64,000 bases of DNA from Puniceicoccaceae bacterium 5H. Lineage in GTDB: Bacteria; Verrucomicrobiota; Verrucomicrobiia; Opitutales; Oceanipulchritudinaceae. Positions 14,112 to 23,247 of this stretch are shown piece after piece. Location: contig WOUP01000003.1 in NCBI GenBank assembly GCA_009772895.1, positions 310,001 through 374,000 of the forward strand, read 5' to 3'. How positions within the stretch are numbered: the first letter of the stretch is position 1; each line of letters opens with the position of its first letter. The notes below the pieces were generated by a model, which was given only the letters and a program-made list of their open reading frames with translations, was not told the DNA's origin and did no database searches. The translations under genes and the position numbers were made by a program.

Positions 14112-14924
14112 CTAAACGGCGACCGGCGCCTTGATCGCCGGGTGCGGATCGTAACCGATCAGTTCAAAGTCCTCGTAGCGGAAGTCCTCCAGTTCGCGGC
14201 GCTCGGGGTTGAGCTGCATCCGGGGGAGAGGGCGGGGCGTGCGGCTCAATTGCTCGTTTACCTGGTCGAGATGGTTGAGGTAGATGTGCGCGTCGCCGAG
14301 GGTGTGGATGAACTCGCCGGGCTTGAGGCCGCAGACCTGCGCCATCATCAAGGTGAGCAGCGCGTAGCTGGCGATGTTGAACGGCACCCCCAGGAAAAGG
14401 TCGGCACTGCGCTGGTAAAGCTGGCAGCTCAGCTCCCCCTTGCTTTGGTTGACCCAAAACTGAAAGAGGGCGTGGCAGGGGGGCAGGGCCATCTGGTCGA
14501 TCTCGCCCGGATTCCAGGCGCTGACCATGATGCGGCGGCTGGTCGGGTTTTTGCGCAGTGCTTCGACCACTTCGTGGATCTGGTCGACGCTCGAGCCGTC
14601 GGGCCGGAGCCATTCGCGCCACTGCTTGCCGTAGACGCGCCCCAGCTCGCCGTTTTCATCAGCCCATTCGTCCCAGATGCGCACCTTGTTTTCCTGCAAG
14701 TAGCGGATGTTGGTGTCGCCCCGCAAAAACCAGAGCAGCTCGTGAATAATGCCGCGGAGGTAGACCTTTTTGGTCGTGAGCAGCGGGAAGCTCTCACGCA
14801 GGTCGTAGCGACACTGGGCGCCGAAATAGGAAATCGTGCCGACGCCCGTGCGGTCCTGGCGACGGTCACCGTGTTCCAGCACCTGCCGCAACAAATCCAG
14901 ATACACCTCCATAGGGCGTTCCAT
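14112..14924 (-). CDS. thyA: Thymidylate synthase
   Basis: [67 protein letters not shown]; start at 14924 inferred. Confidence 0.95.
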   Translation of the reverse strand: MERPMEVYLDLLRQVLEHGDRRQDRTGVGTISYFGAQCRYDLRESFPLLTTKKVYLRGIIHELLWFLRGDTNIRYLQENKVRIWDEWADENGELGRVYGKQWREWLRPDGSSVDQIHEVVEALRKNPTSRRIMVSAWNPGEIDQMALPPCHALFQFWVNQSKGELSCQLYQRSADLFLGVPFNIASYALLTLMMAQVCGLKPGEFIHTLGDAHIYLNHLDQVNEQLSRTPRPLPRMQLNPERRELEDFRYEDFELIGYDPHPAIKAPVAV

Positions 14925-15102
14925 TACGCAACATTTACCGCGCGCGTCGAGCCCAGACGAACTCGTTGTCATTCCGGTGCGACACCTTACGGTAAAAGAC
15001 TTGCAAGTGCCCGCCCGCAACTCATAGTAAGCGTTTCATGCTGAGCCCCTTCCGTTCCTACCCCCGAGGCGTCGGCCTGGACGCTGTGCGGTAGCTTATC
15101 CC

Positions 15103-15876
15103 ATGAATCAGTTCCGCGTCGTCACCTTTAATATGCAATACGGGCAGACCTGGGATGATGCCAATCCCGATAATGCGCCCGTAGATCTCGACGCAACCGT
15201 GCAGCTGTTGCTCGAGCAGGAAGCGGATGTCATCATGCTGCAAGAGGTTGAGCGCGTGCAGCTCGACAACCTGCAGGCGGACCCGCCCCCGAACTTTTCG
15301 GAACTGAAGCAGCGGCTCGACGGTTATTACAGCCTGTTTTCCTATCCCGCTTTCGACGAGACGGAGCTGCCCTTCGGCTTTGGCCAGGCGATCTTTTCCA
15401 AGGCGCCCCTGCACGATTACCAGCGCATCGATTTGCCGGCGCCGGATATCGAATTCGACTTCTTTGGTGAGCCGTCGCGCCCGACTTCCCGCCTGCTTTT
15501 GTCGGCGACGACGGAGATCGACGGGCGTCTGGTGCGCTTGTTCAACGCCCATTTGCAGGCGTTTTTTATCATCAACCATAGCAGTGACCACCACCGCGAA
15601 CAGCGGGACGTGCTCGAGGCTTACCTGCGTGACTCCACCTTGCCGACGATCCTGGGCGGCGATATGAATTCGGCGCCCAAGGAGGGGCTGGTGCGGCAGT
15701 TCCTGCGCGCGGGCTATCGCACGGCGCAAAACTCTACCGTCACGTGGAAGCGCCTGCCCTACGTGCTCGACCACCTGTTTTACAACGATTGTCTGCAGCT
15801 GCAGGAGTATGAAGTGGTCAATACGCTGGCGGCCGACCACGAGCTGTTGCGGGCGGACTTCTCCTTTACGCGCTAG
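15103..15876 (+). CDS. Endonuclease/exonuclease/phosphatase family protein
   Basis: FNMQYGQ, DVIMLQEV, LGGDMNSAP, LDHLFYND, ADHELLRADFSF. Confidence 0.88.
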   Translation: MNQFRVVTFNMQYGQTWDDANPDNAPVDLDATVQLLLEQEADVIMLQEVERVQLDNLQADPPPNFSELKQRLDGYYSLFSYPAFDETELPFGFGQAIFSKAPLHDYQRIDLPAPDIEFDFFGEPSRPTSRLLLSATTEIDGRLVRLFNAHLQAFFIINHSSDHHREQRDVLEAYLRDSTLPTILGGDMNSAPKEGLVRQFLRAGYRTAQNSTVTWKRLPYVLDHLFYNDCLQLQEYEVVNTLAADHELLRADFSFTR

Positions 15877-16166
15877 CCCTTGCGCACGGCTTCCTTTTCC
15901 GCCTCGCGCTCGTCCTCAAGCCTGCGGCGGTCGCGGCGCCAATTTTCGTCCACTTCCTGGATGGAGGCCATGTCGCGTTGGGCGCGCGCCTGGGCCAGTT
16001 TCTTTTCCCGGATGATGTCCAGCTCCGCGAGACGCGCCTGAAATTTGCGGTCGATCTCCGCCAACGCCGCTCGTTGGGCCTCCGTCAGGGGCTTGTCATC
16101 CTGAGGATCGTTGAAACGCTCCATGGCGAGTTCGTAAGCCGACTTCATAGGATCATGAATACGCAT
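15873..16166 (-). CDS. Small charged, probably coiled-coil hypothetical protein
   Basis: 97-aa ORF from ATG 16166, highly charged helical composition; no family recognised. Confidence 0.55.
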   Translation of the reverse strand: MRIHDPMKSAYELAMERFNDPQDDKPLTEAQRAALAEIDRKFQARLAELDIIREKKLAQARAQRDMASIQEVDENWRRDRRRLEDEREAEKEAVRKG

Positions 16167-16188
16167 GGGGGCCGCGCTGGCAAGCCGC

Positions 16189-17847
16189 TTAGGTGGCGAC
16201 ACTGAAGCAGACGACACCGCCCAGGATCCAGAGCACCGGCAGGCTCCAGCGCAGAAGGCCCTCCTGTCGACGCGCAAGCGCCCGCAGCAGGCAGGCGAAG
16301 AAGCCGCCGATCACGATCCACGCAAATAGGTCGACCTGCCAGCTGCGGGCTTCACTACTGAGCGGCCAGGACAGGAACTGCGCAATCGCGCCCTCCATCA
16401 GCCGGAGCAGCAACCACGCGGCGTAGGCAAAAAAGTGGCTGAGCGGCGCCAGCCCGGCCAGGCCGAACCCGATCACCAGCACCCCGGCGGCGACGGCCAG
16501 GCTCGCCAGTGGCGCGAGCACGACGTTGAGCAGCCAGGCGCCGGGGCTCGAGATGTGAAAATAGAGCAGCGACAGGGGCCAGCTAGCGAGCGTCGCGGCC
16601 AGGCTGACGCTCAAGGCGCTCCAGAGGCCGTAGACGATGTTTTGCCGCCAGTGGTGGTGCCATTGCCAGCTCTGGCGCGGCAGCCAGGGGAAGAGCAGCC
16701 AACGCTCCCGGCCCCAGCGCGCCAGCGGCACCCCGTAGAGGATGATAGCGGCGGCGACGAGGTAGGAAAGTTGAAAGCCGGGCGTCCAGAGCTGGCGGGG
16801 CGACCACAGCAGCACGAGCACCGCGGAGGCCACCAGGGCGGGCAGGGAGGCCGCTTGACGCCGCCACAGCCACGCCAGACTCCAGAACGCGATCATGAGG
16901 CCCGCACGCACGGCCGAGGCAGCGAGCCCCGTCGCCCAGATGTAGCCCGCCAGCAAGAGCAGGCCCGCGAGCGTGCGGGGCTTGGGGCGCAGGCGAAAGA
17001 GGCGCAGCAGCAAATCGAGCGTGGCCGCCACCGCCGCGACGTGCAGGCCGCTGATCGCAAAATAGTGCAGCGTGCCGGACGCCATGAAGGCATGGCGTTG
17101 CGGGGTGGGCAGCAGTTCCGTCTCGCCGAGCAGCATAGCCGCGAGCATCAGGCGCGCGGGGGTGGGGGCGAAGCCCTCGGGTAGCAGCACGGCTCGCAAG
17201 CGACGTTGGGCTGCGTCCTGACTGCGCTGCCACCAGCCGCCGGGGTGGGATACCTCGACGCGGCGTACGCGGTCCAACGCGAGGTGCACGCCCTGCCGCT
17301 CCAGGTAACGCGCGAAGCCGCCATCGGCTTCCGGAGTCGCGATGACCCCGACCACGGCATACTGCGCGCCGAGGTGCAGGTCGGCGTCTGCCGGGAGTTC
17401 AAAGACGAGCCGTTGTCGTTCCAGCGCAGTTTCCACGCCGGACGCTTCGACCAGACGCGCGATGCCGCGTTGCGGGCGGTCCGGCTGGAAGTGACTGAAG
17501 AGACGCTCGATCCGGATTTCGCCCACGACTTCGCGCGCGGGCAGCTTTTGCCAACCGGTGGGCAGATCCGGTTCGCGGCGCTCGAGATAGTAGGCGCTAC
17601 CCAGGCAGGCCGCCGCGGCCAGCCAGAGTCCAGCGAAAGTGCGCGGCGTCAACCGGTCTCGCCAGGTCAGCCAGGCGAGCGGCACCGTAAACGCTACCGC
17701 CAACGCGCAGGGCGCCCATGGAGAAAGCCCCGGCAGCTGCTCGCCCGCGATGAAACCCGCCAGCAGGGGCAGCAAAACCCAGAGCAGCGGCGTGCGCCAA
17801 CGCAGGGGGCGGCTCGGTTCGCTAGTGGTTGATGTAGTTGCGGCCAT
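16189..17847 (-). CDS. ComEC/Rec2-type competence membrane protein lacking a C-terminal MBL domain
   Basis: Multi-TM; GETELLPTPQRHAFMASGTLHYFAISGLHVA, SAVRAGLM, ASLPALVASAVLVLLWSPRQLWTPGFQLSYLVAAAI. Confidence 0.85.
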   Translation of the reverse strand: MAATTSTTSEPSRPLRWRTPLLWVLLPLLAGFIAGEQLPGLSPWAPCALAVAFTVPLAWLTWRDRLTPRTFAGLWLAAAACLGSAYYLERREPDLPTGWQKLPAREVVGEIRIERLFSHFQPDRPQRGIARLVEASGVETALERQRLVFELPADADLHLGAQYAVVGVIATPEADGGFARYLERQGVHLALDRVRRVEVSHPGGWWQRSQDAAQRRLRAVLLPEGFAPTPARLMLAAMLLGETELLPTPQRHAFMASGTLHYFAISGLHVAAVAATLDLLLRLFRLRPKPRTLAGLLLLAGYIWATGLAASAVRAGLMIAFWSLAWLWRRQAASLPALVASAVLVLLWSPRQLWTPGFQLSYLVAAAIILYGVPLARWGRERWLLFPWLPRQSWQWHHHWRQNIVYGLWSALSVSLAATLASWPLSLLYFHISSPGAWLLNVVLAPLASLAVAAGVLVIGFGLAGLAPLSHFFAYAAWLLLRLMEGAIAQFLSWPLSSEARSWQVDLFAWIVIGGFFACLLRALARRQEGLLRWSLPVLWILGGVVCFSVAT

Positions 17848-18607
17848 CCACCTGCAGCGGCTGGGCAAAGGTCTGGTGCAGGTAGGCCAGCGCCTCGGCC
17901 ACGGCCAGCTCCAGCTCGTGATCCTTGGCCAGCTCCGCGGCGATGGCGCTCGAGAGGGTGCAGCCGCCGCCGTGGGTATCGACCCCCTCGATCCGGTAGT
18001 GTCGGAACTTGCGCTGACGACCGTCCTGAATCTGCAGGATGTCGACTAGCTCCGTCTTGTCCTCCAGGTGCCCGCCCTTGAGCAGCACGGAGGTATGGTA
18101 TTGGTCCACCAGCTCCTGGGCCGCACGTTCCATTTCTGCCGGGGTATTCGGCCGCCAGCCGAGCAAGACCTTTGCCTCGTCGAGATTGGGCGTCATGAGC
18201 GTGGCGAGCGGCAGCAGCTCCGTCTTCAGGGCTTCGATGGCCGCTTCTTGCAGCAAGACGGCGCCGCTGGTCGAGACCATGACGGGGTCGACCACTACGG
18301 GGAGTTTGGCTTCGCGCAGGAAGCCCGCCACCAGCTGAATGACGCGCGAAGAGAAGAGCATGCCCGTCTTGATCGCCTTGAGCGGGAAAAAGCCGTGCAC
18401 CGCCTTCCACTGCGCTTCGATAAACTCGCTGCTCAGCTCCTCGATCGCCAGCACGGCGTCGGGATTCTGGGCCGTAAGGTTGGTCAGCACTGTGGTGCCG
18501 TAAGTGTCGCGGGCGGCGAAGGTCAGGAGGTCGGCCTGACTGCCAGCGCCGCAACCGGAGTCGGTGGTCGCGATGCTGACGACGGCGGGCATGGGTTGTG
18601 GAGCCAT
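17822..18607 (-). CDS. thiD: Hydroxymethylpyrimidine/phosphomethylpyrimidine kinase
   Basis: TDSGCGAGSQADLLTFAARDTYGTTVLTNLTAQNP, KTGMLFS, VVVDPVMVSTSGAVLL, GVDTHGGGCTLSSAIAAELA. Confidence 0.92.
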   Translation of the reverse strand: MAPQPMPAVVSIATTDSGCGAGSQADLLTFAARDTYGTTVLTNLTAQNPDAVLAIEELSSEFIEAQWKAVHGFFPLKAIKTGMLFSSRVIQLVAGFLREAKLPVVVDPVMVSTSGAVLLQEAAIEALKTELLPLATLMTPNLDEAKVLLGWRPNTPAEMERAAQELVDQYHTSVLLKGGHLEDKTELVDILQIQDGRQRKFRHYRIEGVDTHGGGCTLSSAIAAELAKDHELELAVAEALAYLHQTFAQPLQVDGRNYINH

Positions 18608-18667
18608 ATGGCTCAGGAAACGCATTCCCCCCTTGTCAGCAAGCCCGCAATGCGGCATGGGTAGGAT

Positions 18668-20083
18668 ATGTCATCAGGTGAACAAACAGACATGTTTGCC
18701 CGACCACCCCAGGCCAGCGCCGCCGAGGAACCCAAATCGGCGGCCTCGAACGCCCGCCTGCCGCTGGCGGCCCGGATGCGTCCGCGCGCTCTGAGCGAGG
18801 TGGCAGGGCAGCGTCACCTGCTGGAAGAGGGCTCGCTGTTGCCGCGCCTGATCGCGACGGACACCTTCGGCAGCCTCCTGTTTTACGGCCCGCCCGGCTG
18901 CGGCAAGACGACTTTGGCGGAAGTCATCGCGCACGAGACCCAGAGCCGCTTCCTGCGCCTCAATGCCGTGCTCTCCAATGTGGCCGAGCTGCGGGACACG
19001 TTGCGCTACGCCCGTTCGCGACCCGAAGAGCGCGTGATCCTTTTCATCGACGAGATTCACCGCTTCAACAAGGCCCAGCAAGACCTGTTGCTGCCCGATG
19101 TGGAGGCCGGCCACGTGCGCCTGATCGGGGCGACGACGCACAACCCGGGCTTTTACATCAACCCGCCCCTGCTCAGCCGCAGCCACCTCTTCAAGCTCGA
19201 GCCGGTGCCGCTGGACGACGTGGTGCAGGTCATGCAGCGCGCGCTGGAGGATACGGAGCGCGGCCTGGGTAATATGCGGGTGACGGCGGAGGAGGGCGTG
19301 CTGCGCTCGCTGGCCAAGCTATGCGACGGCGACCTGCGGCGGGCGCTCAATGCGCTGGAGACGCTGGTGTTGGCCGCCGGCCTGGGCAGTCAGCTCGACG
19401 AGCCCATGCTGGAAGCGTTCGCACGCGAGCGACAGATCCGCTACGACGCGGACGAAGACGAGCATTACGACACGGCCTCGGCCTTTATCAAGAGCATGCG
19501 CGGCTGCGATCCCGACGCGGCGCTTTACTGGTTGGCCAAGATGCTGATCGGCGGCGAAGACCCGCGCTTCATCGCCCGGCGGCTGGTCATCTTTGCCTCC
19601 GAGGACGTGGGCATGGCAGACCCGCGTGCGCTCTCGCTGGCCACGGCGACATTTCAGGCCTGTGAGCAGGTGGGCATGCCCGAGTGTGAGCTGAACCTGG
19701 CGCACTGCGTCGTCTTTCTGGCCACGGCGCCCAAGAGCAATTCCACTACGATGGCCATCGCCGAGGCCAAGGGCGACATCCGCAAAAACGGCCTGCAAAA
19801 CGTGCCCCTATGGTTACGCGATGCCCACACCAAGCTCAACAAGTCGTTTGGGCACGGCAAGGACTACCGCTACAGCCACGAGTTTGAAGAAGGCATCAGC
19901 GGCCAGGAATTCATGGAAAAGCCGCAGACCTTTTACCGTCCCAAGCTCAACGGGGCGGAACAGCATGTGGCGGAACGCCTGGAGCGCTGGCGACAGCTGA
20001 AGCGTCAGCGTCGCGCCGAGGCGGGCGGGGATTCCGGGCCTCCTGCCGGCGATTCTCCTGATACTTCGCCACCGACCACATGA
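18668..20083 (+). CDS. rarA: Replication-associated recombination protein A (AAA+ ATPase)
   Basis: RPRALSEVAGQRHLL, LLFYGPPGCGKTTLAEVIA, FIDEIHRFNKAQQDLLLPDVEAG, NGLQNVPLWLRDAHTK. Confidence 0.94.
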   Translation: MSSGEQTDMFARPPQASAAEEPKSAASNARLPLAARMRPRALSEVAGQRHLLEEGSLLPRLIATDTFGSLLFYGPPGCGKTTLAEVIAHETQSRFLRLNAVLSNVAELRDTLRYARSRPEERVILFIDEIHRFNKAQQDLLLPDVEAGHVRLIGATTHNPGFYINPPLLSRSHLFKLEPVPLDDVVQVMQRALEDTERGLGNMRVTAEEGVLRSLAKLCDGDLRRALNALETLVLAAGLGSQLDEPMLEAFARERQIRYDADEDEHYDTASAFIKSMRGCDPDAALYWLAKMLIGGEDPRFIARRLVIFASEDVGMADPRALSLATATFQACEQVGMPECELNLAHCVVFLATAPKSNSTTMAIAEAKGDIRKNGLQNVPLWLRDAHTKLNKSFGHGKDYRYSHEFEEGISGQEFMEKPQTFYRPKLNGAEQHVAERLERWRQLKRQRRAEAGGDSGPPAGDSPDTSPPTT

Positions 20084-21209
20084 AGGTCAGGCAGCAGAGG
20101 AAATAGCCGGTGAGGAACCATACGTCGGGCTGGTAGACGTGAGCCCAGGTCACCCCAATGACGGCCAGCGGCAGGTGCGCGGTAAAGACGGAAAGCGATT
20201 GGCGCCCGATCGTGTTCAGGAAGCCGAAGACCGGCCACTCCGGCAGCGATTTGGGGCTGAAGCTCATGCAGACCGCGATCACCGCCACGAGGTTGACCAC
20301 GCGCCCCCAGTCGAGGTGCCACTTGCCCATCACCGGGTAAACCGTCTGCGACACGATGGGGTCGAGATGGGGCAGCGAGTGGCGCAGCACCAACAGCGAG
20401 CCAGCGACGACCAGGGCGGTATAGGCCCACGGGCGCGGAATCGTCAGGCGGCGGCCTTCCGTCATGGCCTCATACTGCTTTTGGCCCAGAAAGAGGCCTC
20501 CGAGCCAGAGGGCCTGCCACGCAAAGGGATCGAACGCTCCCAGATAGATTGGGAAGTGTGCCGCCAGGGGCGCCTCGACCGCCTCCCGGGCGCCGAATTG
20601 CGCCAGCAGCCAGATGAATGCACTGCCGAGGCCCAGCTTGAGCCAGCCGTGCTCGCGCGTGTAGCGCAGGATCCAGGGGGTTGAGAGCGCGCCGACGATG
20701 TACATCGGCAGGATGTCGAAAAACGACGGCTGATAGAGCAGGGTGAGGCCCGCGATCAACGCTTCGAAGGGGTGGGCGAGGAAGCGGTCGAAAATCCAGG
20801 CGGTAGGCTGCGGGCTCGGGCCGATCTGCCAGGCGGCGTAGAAGCCGATCAGCAGGAGGCTGGCATGACAGGCGTAGATCGTCAGCGCGCGCTTGGCCGC
20901 CATTTTTCGCGCGACCGCAAAGCCCTTCTCGACGATGCGCTTGGTAAAGATCAGGCCGCAGAGGAAGGCGGCGAGAAACACAAAGCCTTCCGCCACGGAC
21001 AAAAAGCCGATCGGCCCCACCACCAGGTCGTGCGCCGGGTTGGGAATGTGGTTCATGGCCATCAGCACGAGGAAGAGGCCACGCAACACATCCAGGCGCA
21101 CGTCGCGCTTGGGCTTGGGCAGGGTAGAAGAAACAGGGGCCGGTTTTTTCACCTCATGTGCGACCACCGTCGCCGGGCGGAGCCCTGAAACTTGAACTGA
21201 TGTCGGCAT
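19947..21209 (-). CDS. OpgC-domain membrane protein
   Basis: RDVRLDVLRGLFLVLMAMNHIPNPAHDLVVGPIGFLSVAEGFVFLAAFLCG; multi-TM. Confidence 0.8.
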   Translation of the reverse strand: MPTSVQVSGLRPATVVAHEVKKPAPVSSTLPKPKRDVRLDVLRGLFLVLMAMNHIPNPAHDLVVGPIGFLSVAEGFVFLAAFLCGLIFTKRIVEKGFAVARKMAAKRALTIYACHASLLLIGFYAAWQIGPSPQPTAWIFDRFLAHPFEALIAGLTLLYQPSFFDILPMYIVGALSTPWILRYTREHGWLKLGLGSAFIWLLAQFGAREAVEAPLAAHFPIYLGAFDPFAWQALWLGGLFLGQKQYEAMTEGRRLTIPRPWAYTALVVAGSLLVLRHSLPHLDPIVSQTVYPVMGKWHLDWGRVVNLVAVIAVCMSFSPKSLPEWPVFGFLNTIGRQSLSVFTAHLPLAVIGVTWAHVYQPDVWFLTGYFLCCLTFMWSVAKYQENRRQEARNPRPPRRDADASAVASAPGVPPHAVPPR

Positions 21210-21478
21210 ATGAACTCTCTTATGCAGCTTATGTGCCGTGCGGCCGTATTATGGGCTTACTCCACAGCAGGATACTCCGTTCTAGGCGGAGGAACAGCAG
21301 GAATATCAGCGAGACGACAGCATTCTGCAGTTGCGGCCCAAAGCGCCAGCGCAAAAAGCCCGGATGGGGGACATCCGATTGATCATGTAGGAGGATCCAA
21401 CAGTCGATGCTCTTGATATTGGGGGCGTTCCGGCTGTGGCAGCTGCCCTTGGCCGCGCAAGTGCTAACCCATAAGGTC

Positions 21479-21997
21479 ATGCAGCCACACGAGCCGAGCG
21501 TTCGATTGGGGACGATTCGCCTGCCATGGTATCGCCACATGATCGTCGAAGTGCCCTACACCCGCTGGCACTTGCTGCTCTACCTCGGCTGCGTGGGTGG
21601 GTTGGGCCTGCTCCTGGGCACCAGCCTCATCTGCGCACTCGGCATCGTGCTGGGCGGGCAGGATCCGCTTTTGCTGGCGGGGACCGCGCTCGGGCTGTTG
21701 CTGCCGGTCTGGAACCGGGTCTTTTCCTACGGGCACGCACATTGGCATTTTGCGGCGATCGAGAGCGCATCGCAGCACCCGGACGCGTTGAGCCGGTGGG
21801 CGTCGCAATGGCCTGAAGTGCAGGAGGCCCAGCGCCTGCTCGATCGCATTGCCGAGCCCGACCTGGAGCCGGCCCAGCGTCAGCAGCTGCGCCTGGCGCT
21901 CAAGGCTGTGCTCAACGAGCTTGCGCGGAGCTGCCCACCGGAAATTTGGGAACCGCTGCACGCGCAGGCGCCGTATCTCACCGTGGAACGCTATTGA
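21479..21997 (+). CDS. Hypothetical membrane protein
   Basis: Two hydrophobic segments (LLLYLGCVGGLGLLLGTSLICALGIVLGG..), charged C-terminus; start uncertain. Confidence 0.55.
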   Translation: MQPHEPSVRLGTIRLPWYRHMIVEVPYTRWHLLLYLGCVGGLGLLLGTSLICALGIVLGGQDPLLLAGTALGLLLPVWNRVFSYGHAHWHFAAIESASQHPDALSRWASQWPEVQEAQRLLDRIAEPDLEPAQRQQLRLALKAVLNELARSCPPEIWEPLHAQAPYLTVERY

Positions 21998-22114
21998 TCC
22001 GCAACGGGATAACCGATGGGCGTAGAGAATTAAGGCGAAACCAAGCTGCTGCAGTAGAGGGAGATACGAAATTATTCATTGACCCTCTTCTTGAGCATCC
22101 CTCTCGTTTCGCTT

Positions 22115-22969
22115 ATGTCTTGGGTCAACGAAAACGAGTTGCGCGTGATCGGGATGTCTCGCAGTGGCAATCATGCGATCATCTACTGGCTGCTCTCCCA
22201 GATTTCCGGGCCTTTCTGCTTTCTTAATTGCGCGGAACCGGCGGAAAACCCTTTTCATAGTGCCCGACCGCTGGGCCACGAGGCCCCTTTCGAGACCAAC
22301 ATACCCGACTTCGAGTTCGAAGCGGCGGGGGCAGGCCGCCACCAGCGCCGCGCCTGGCTGATCCACAGCTATGAAGACGTTTTTTTGCGCAAGCTCGCCG
22401 AGACGCGCGAGACGCCTGGGGTGGGGCGCAGCCGGGACCGGACCGATCTGCTCATCCTGCGCGATCCCTTCAACCTGTTTGCCAGCCGTCGCCGCTTCGG
22501 ACTCTTTTCACAAGACTCGGGAGTCGCCAGTTATATCGTCACGCCGCGGACGGCGGTCCGGATCTGGAAGCAACACGCGAAACAGTTCCTCCGCCGCCGA
22601 CGCATCCTCAAGGGGCGGGTCATTACCGTCAGTTACCTCGCGTGGACCAAAAGTTTTGCTTATCGTAAAGCGTTGGCTGATCAGCTGGGCTTGTCGTTCA
22701 GCGACGCTGGTTTTGGCTTCGTTCCAGACACTGCCGGCGGCAGTTCGTTCGACAAACGCACTTGTTTGGGACGACCGCAGGCCATGAAAGTGCATGAACG
22801 ATGGAAGCACTACGCGCACGATCCCAGTTTTCTCGAACTGTTCGATGATGAGATGCTCGAGCTGTGCCGCGAGATCTTCGGCCCGATGGAGGAGATCTTT
22901 ACCTGTATCCGTGAGCGCCAGGCCGCGCCAGTAGAGGAGGCAGCGGTGGATGATGTTGTCAGTGCTTGA
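22115..22969 (+). CDS. Sulfotransferase-like P-loop protein (putative)
   Basis: RVIGMSRSGNHAIIYWLL resembles a PAPS-binding 5' loop, DLLILRDPFNLFASR resembles a 3'-phosphate-binding segment. Confidence 0.5.
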   Translation: MSWVNENELRVIGMSRSGNHAIIYWLLSQISGPFCFLNCAEPAENPFHSARPLGHEAPFETNIPDFEFEAAGAGRHQRRAWLIHSYEDVFLRKLAETRETPGVGRSRDRTDLLILRDPFNLFASRRRFGLFSQDSGVASYIVTPRTAVRIWKQHAKQFLRRRRILKGRVITVSYLAWTKSFAYRKALADQLGLSFSDAGFGFVPDTAGGSSFDKRTCLGRPQAMKVHERWKHYAHDPSFLELFDDEMLELCREIFGPMEEIFTCIRERQAAPVEEAAVDDVVSA

Positions 22970-23015
22970 ATTACAGCAGTATACATACCTGCCTCTCCCG
23001 CCTGTAACGTCGCTT

Positions 23016-23160
23016 ATCTGAGCAGATTTCAGCTTGTTCTGCTATCAGTAAAGCTGATGAAGCTATATCAGTTGATTTATAAGAGGCTGTTTCTCAAGTG
23101 ATAAGAAATTGCAGCAGGCAGTAGTTCCGCTTGTTGGTTCAATTCACGAAACCGTTTTCG
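23016..23160. promoter_or_regulatory. Inverted-repeat-rich leader upstream of PFOR gene
   Basis: ATCTGagCAGAT (23016-23027), ATCAGtaaagCTGAT (23044-23058), CTGATgaagctatATCAG (23054-23071), CGAAACCGTTTTCG (23147-23160); AT-richer than surroundings. Confidence 0.35.
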
Positions 23161-23247
23161 GGTGATGCAAATTTTTTGAAGAATGATTAGTTATCGTTGA
23201 CGCTATATCCCAATAGGTTTAGCACCACTTATAGAAAGAGGAAGACG

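Noticed and set aside
21229-21540. 103-aa minus ORF with one hydrophobic stretch in the gap between the OpgC-like gene and the 21479 gene
   Set aside because: No motif, and it extends under the start of the + strand gene; cannot distinguish from chance without homologs
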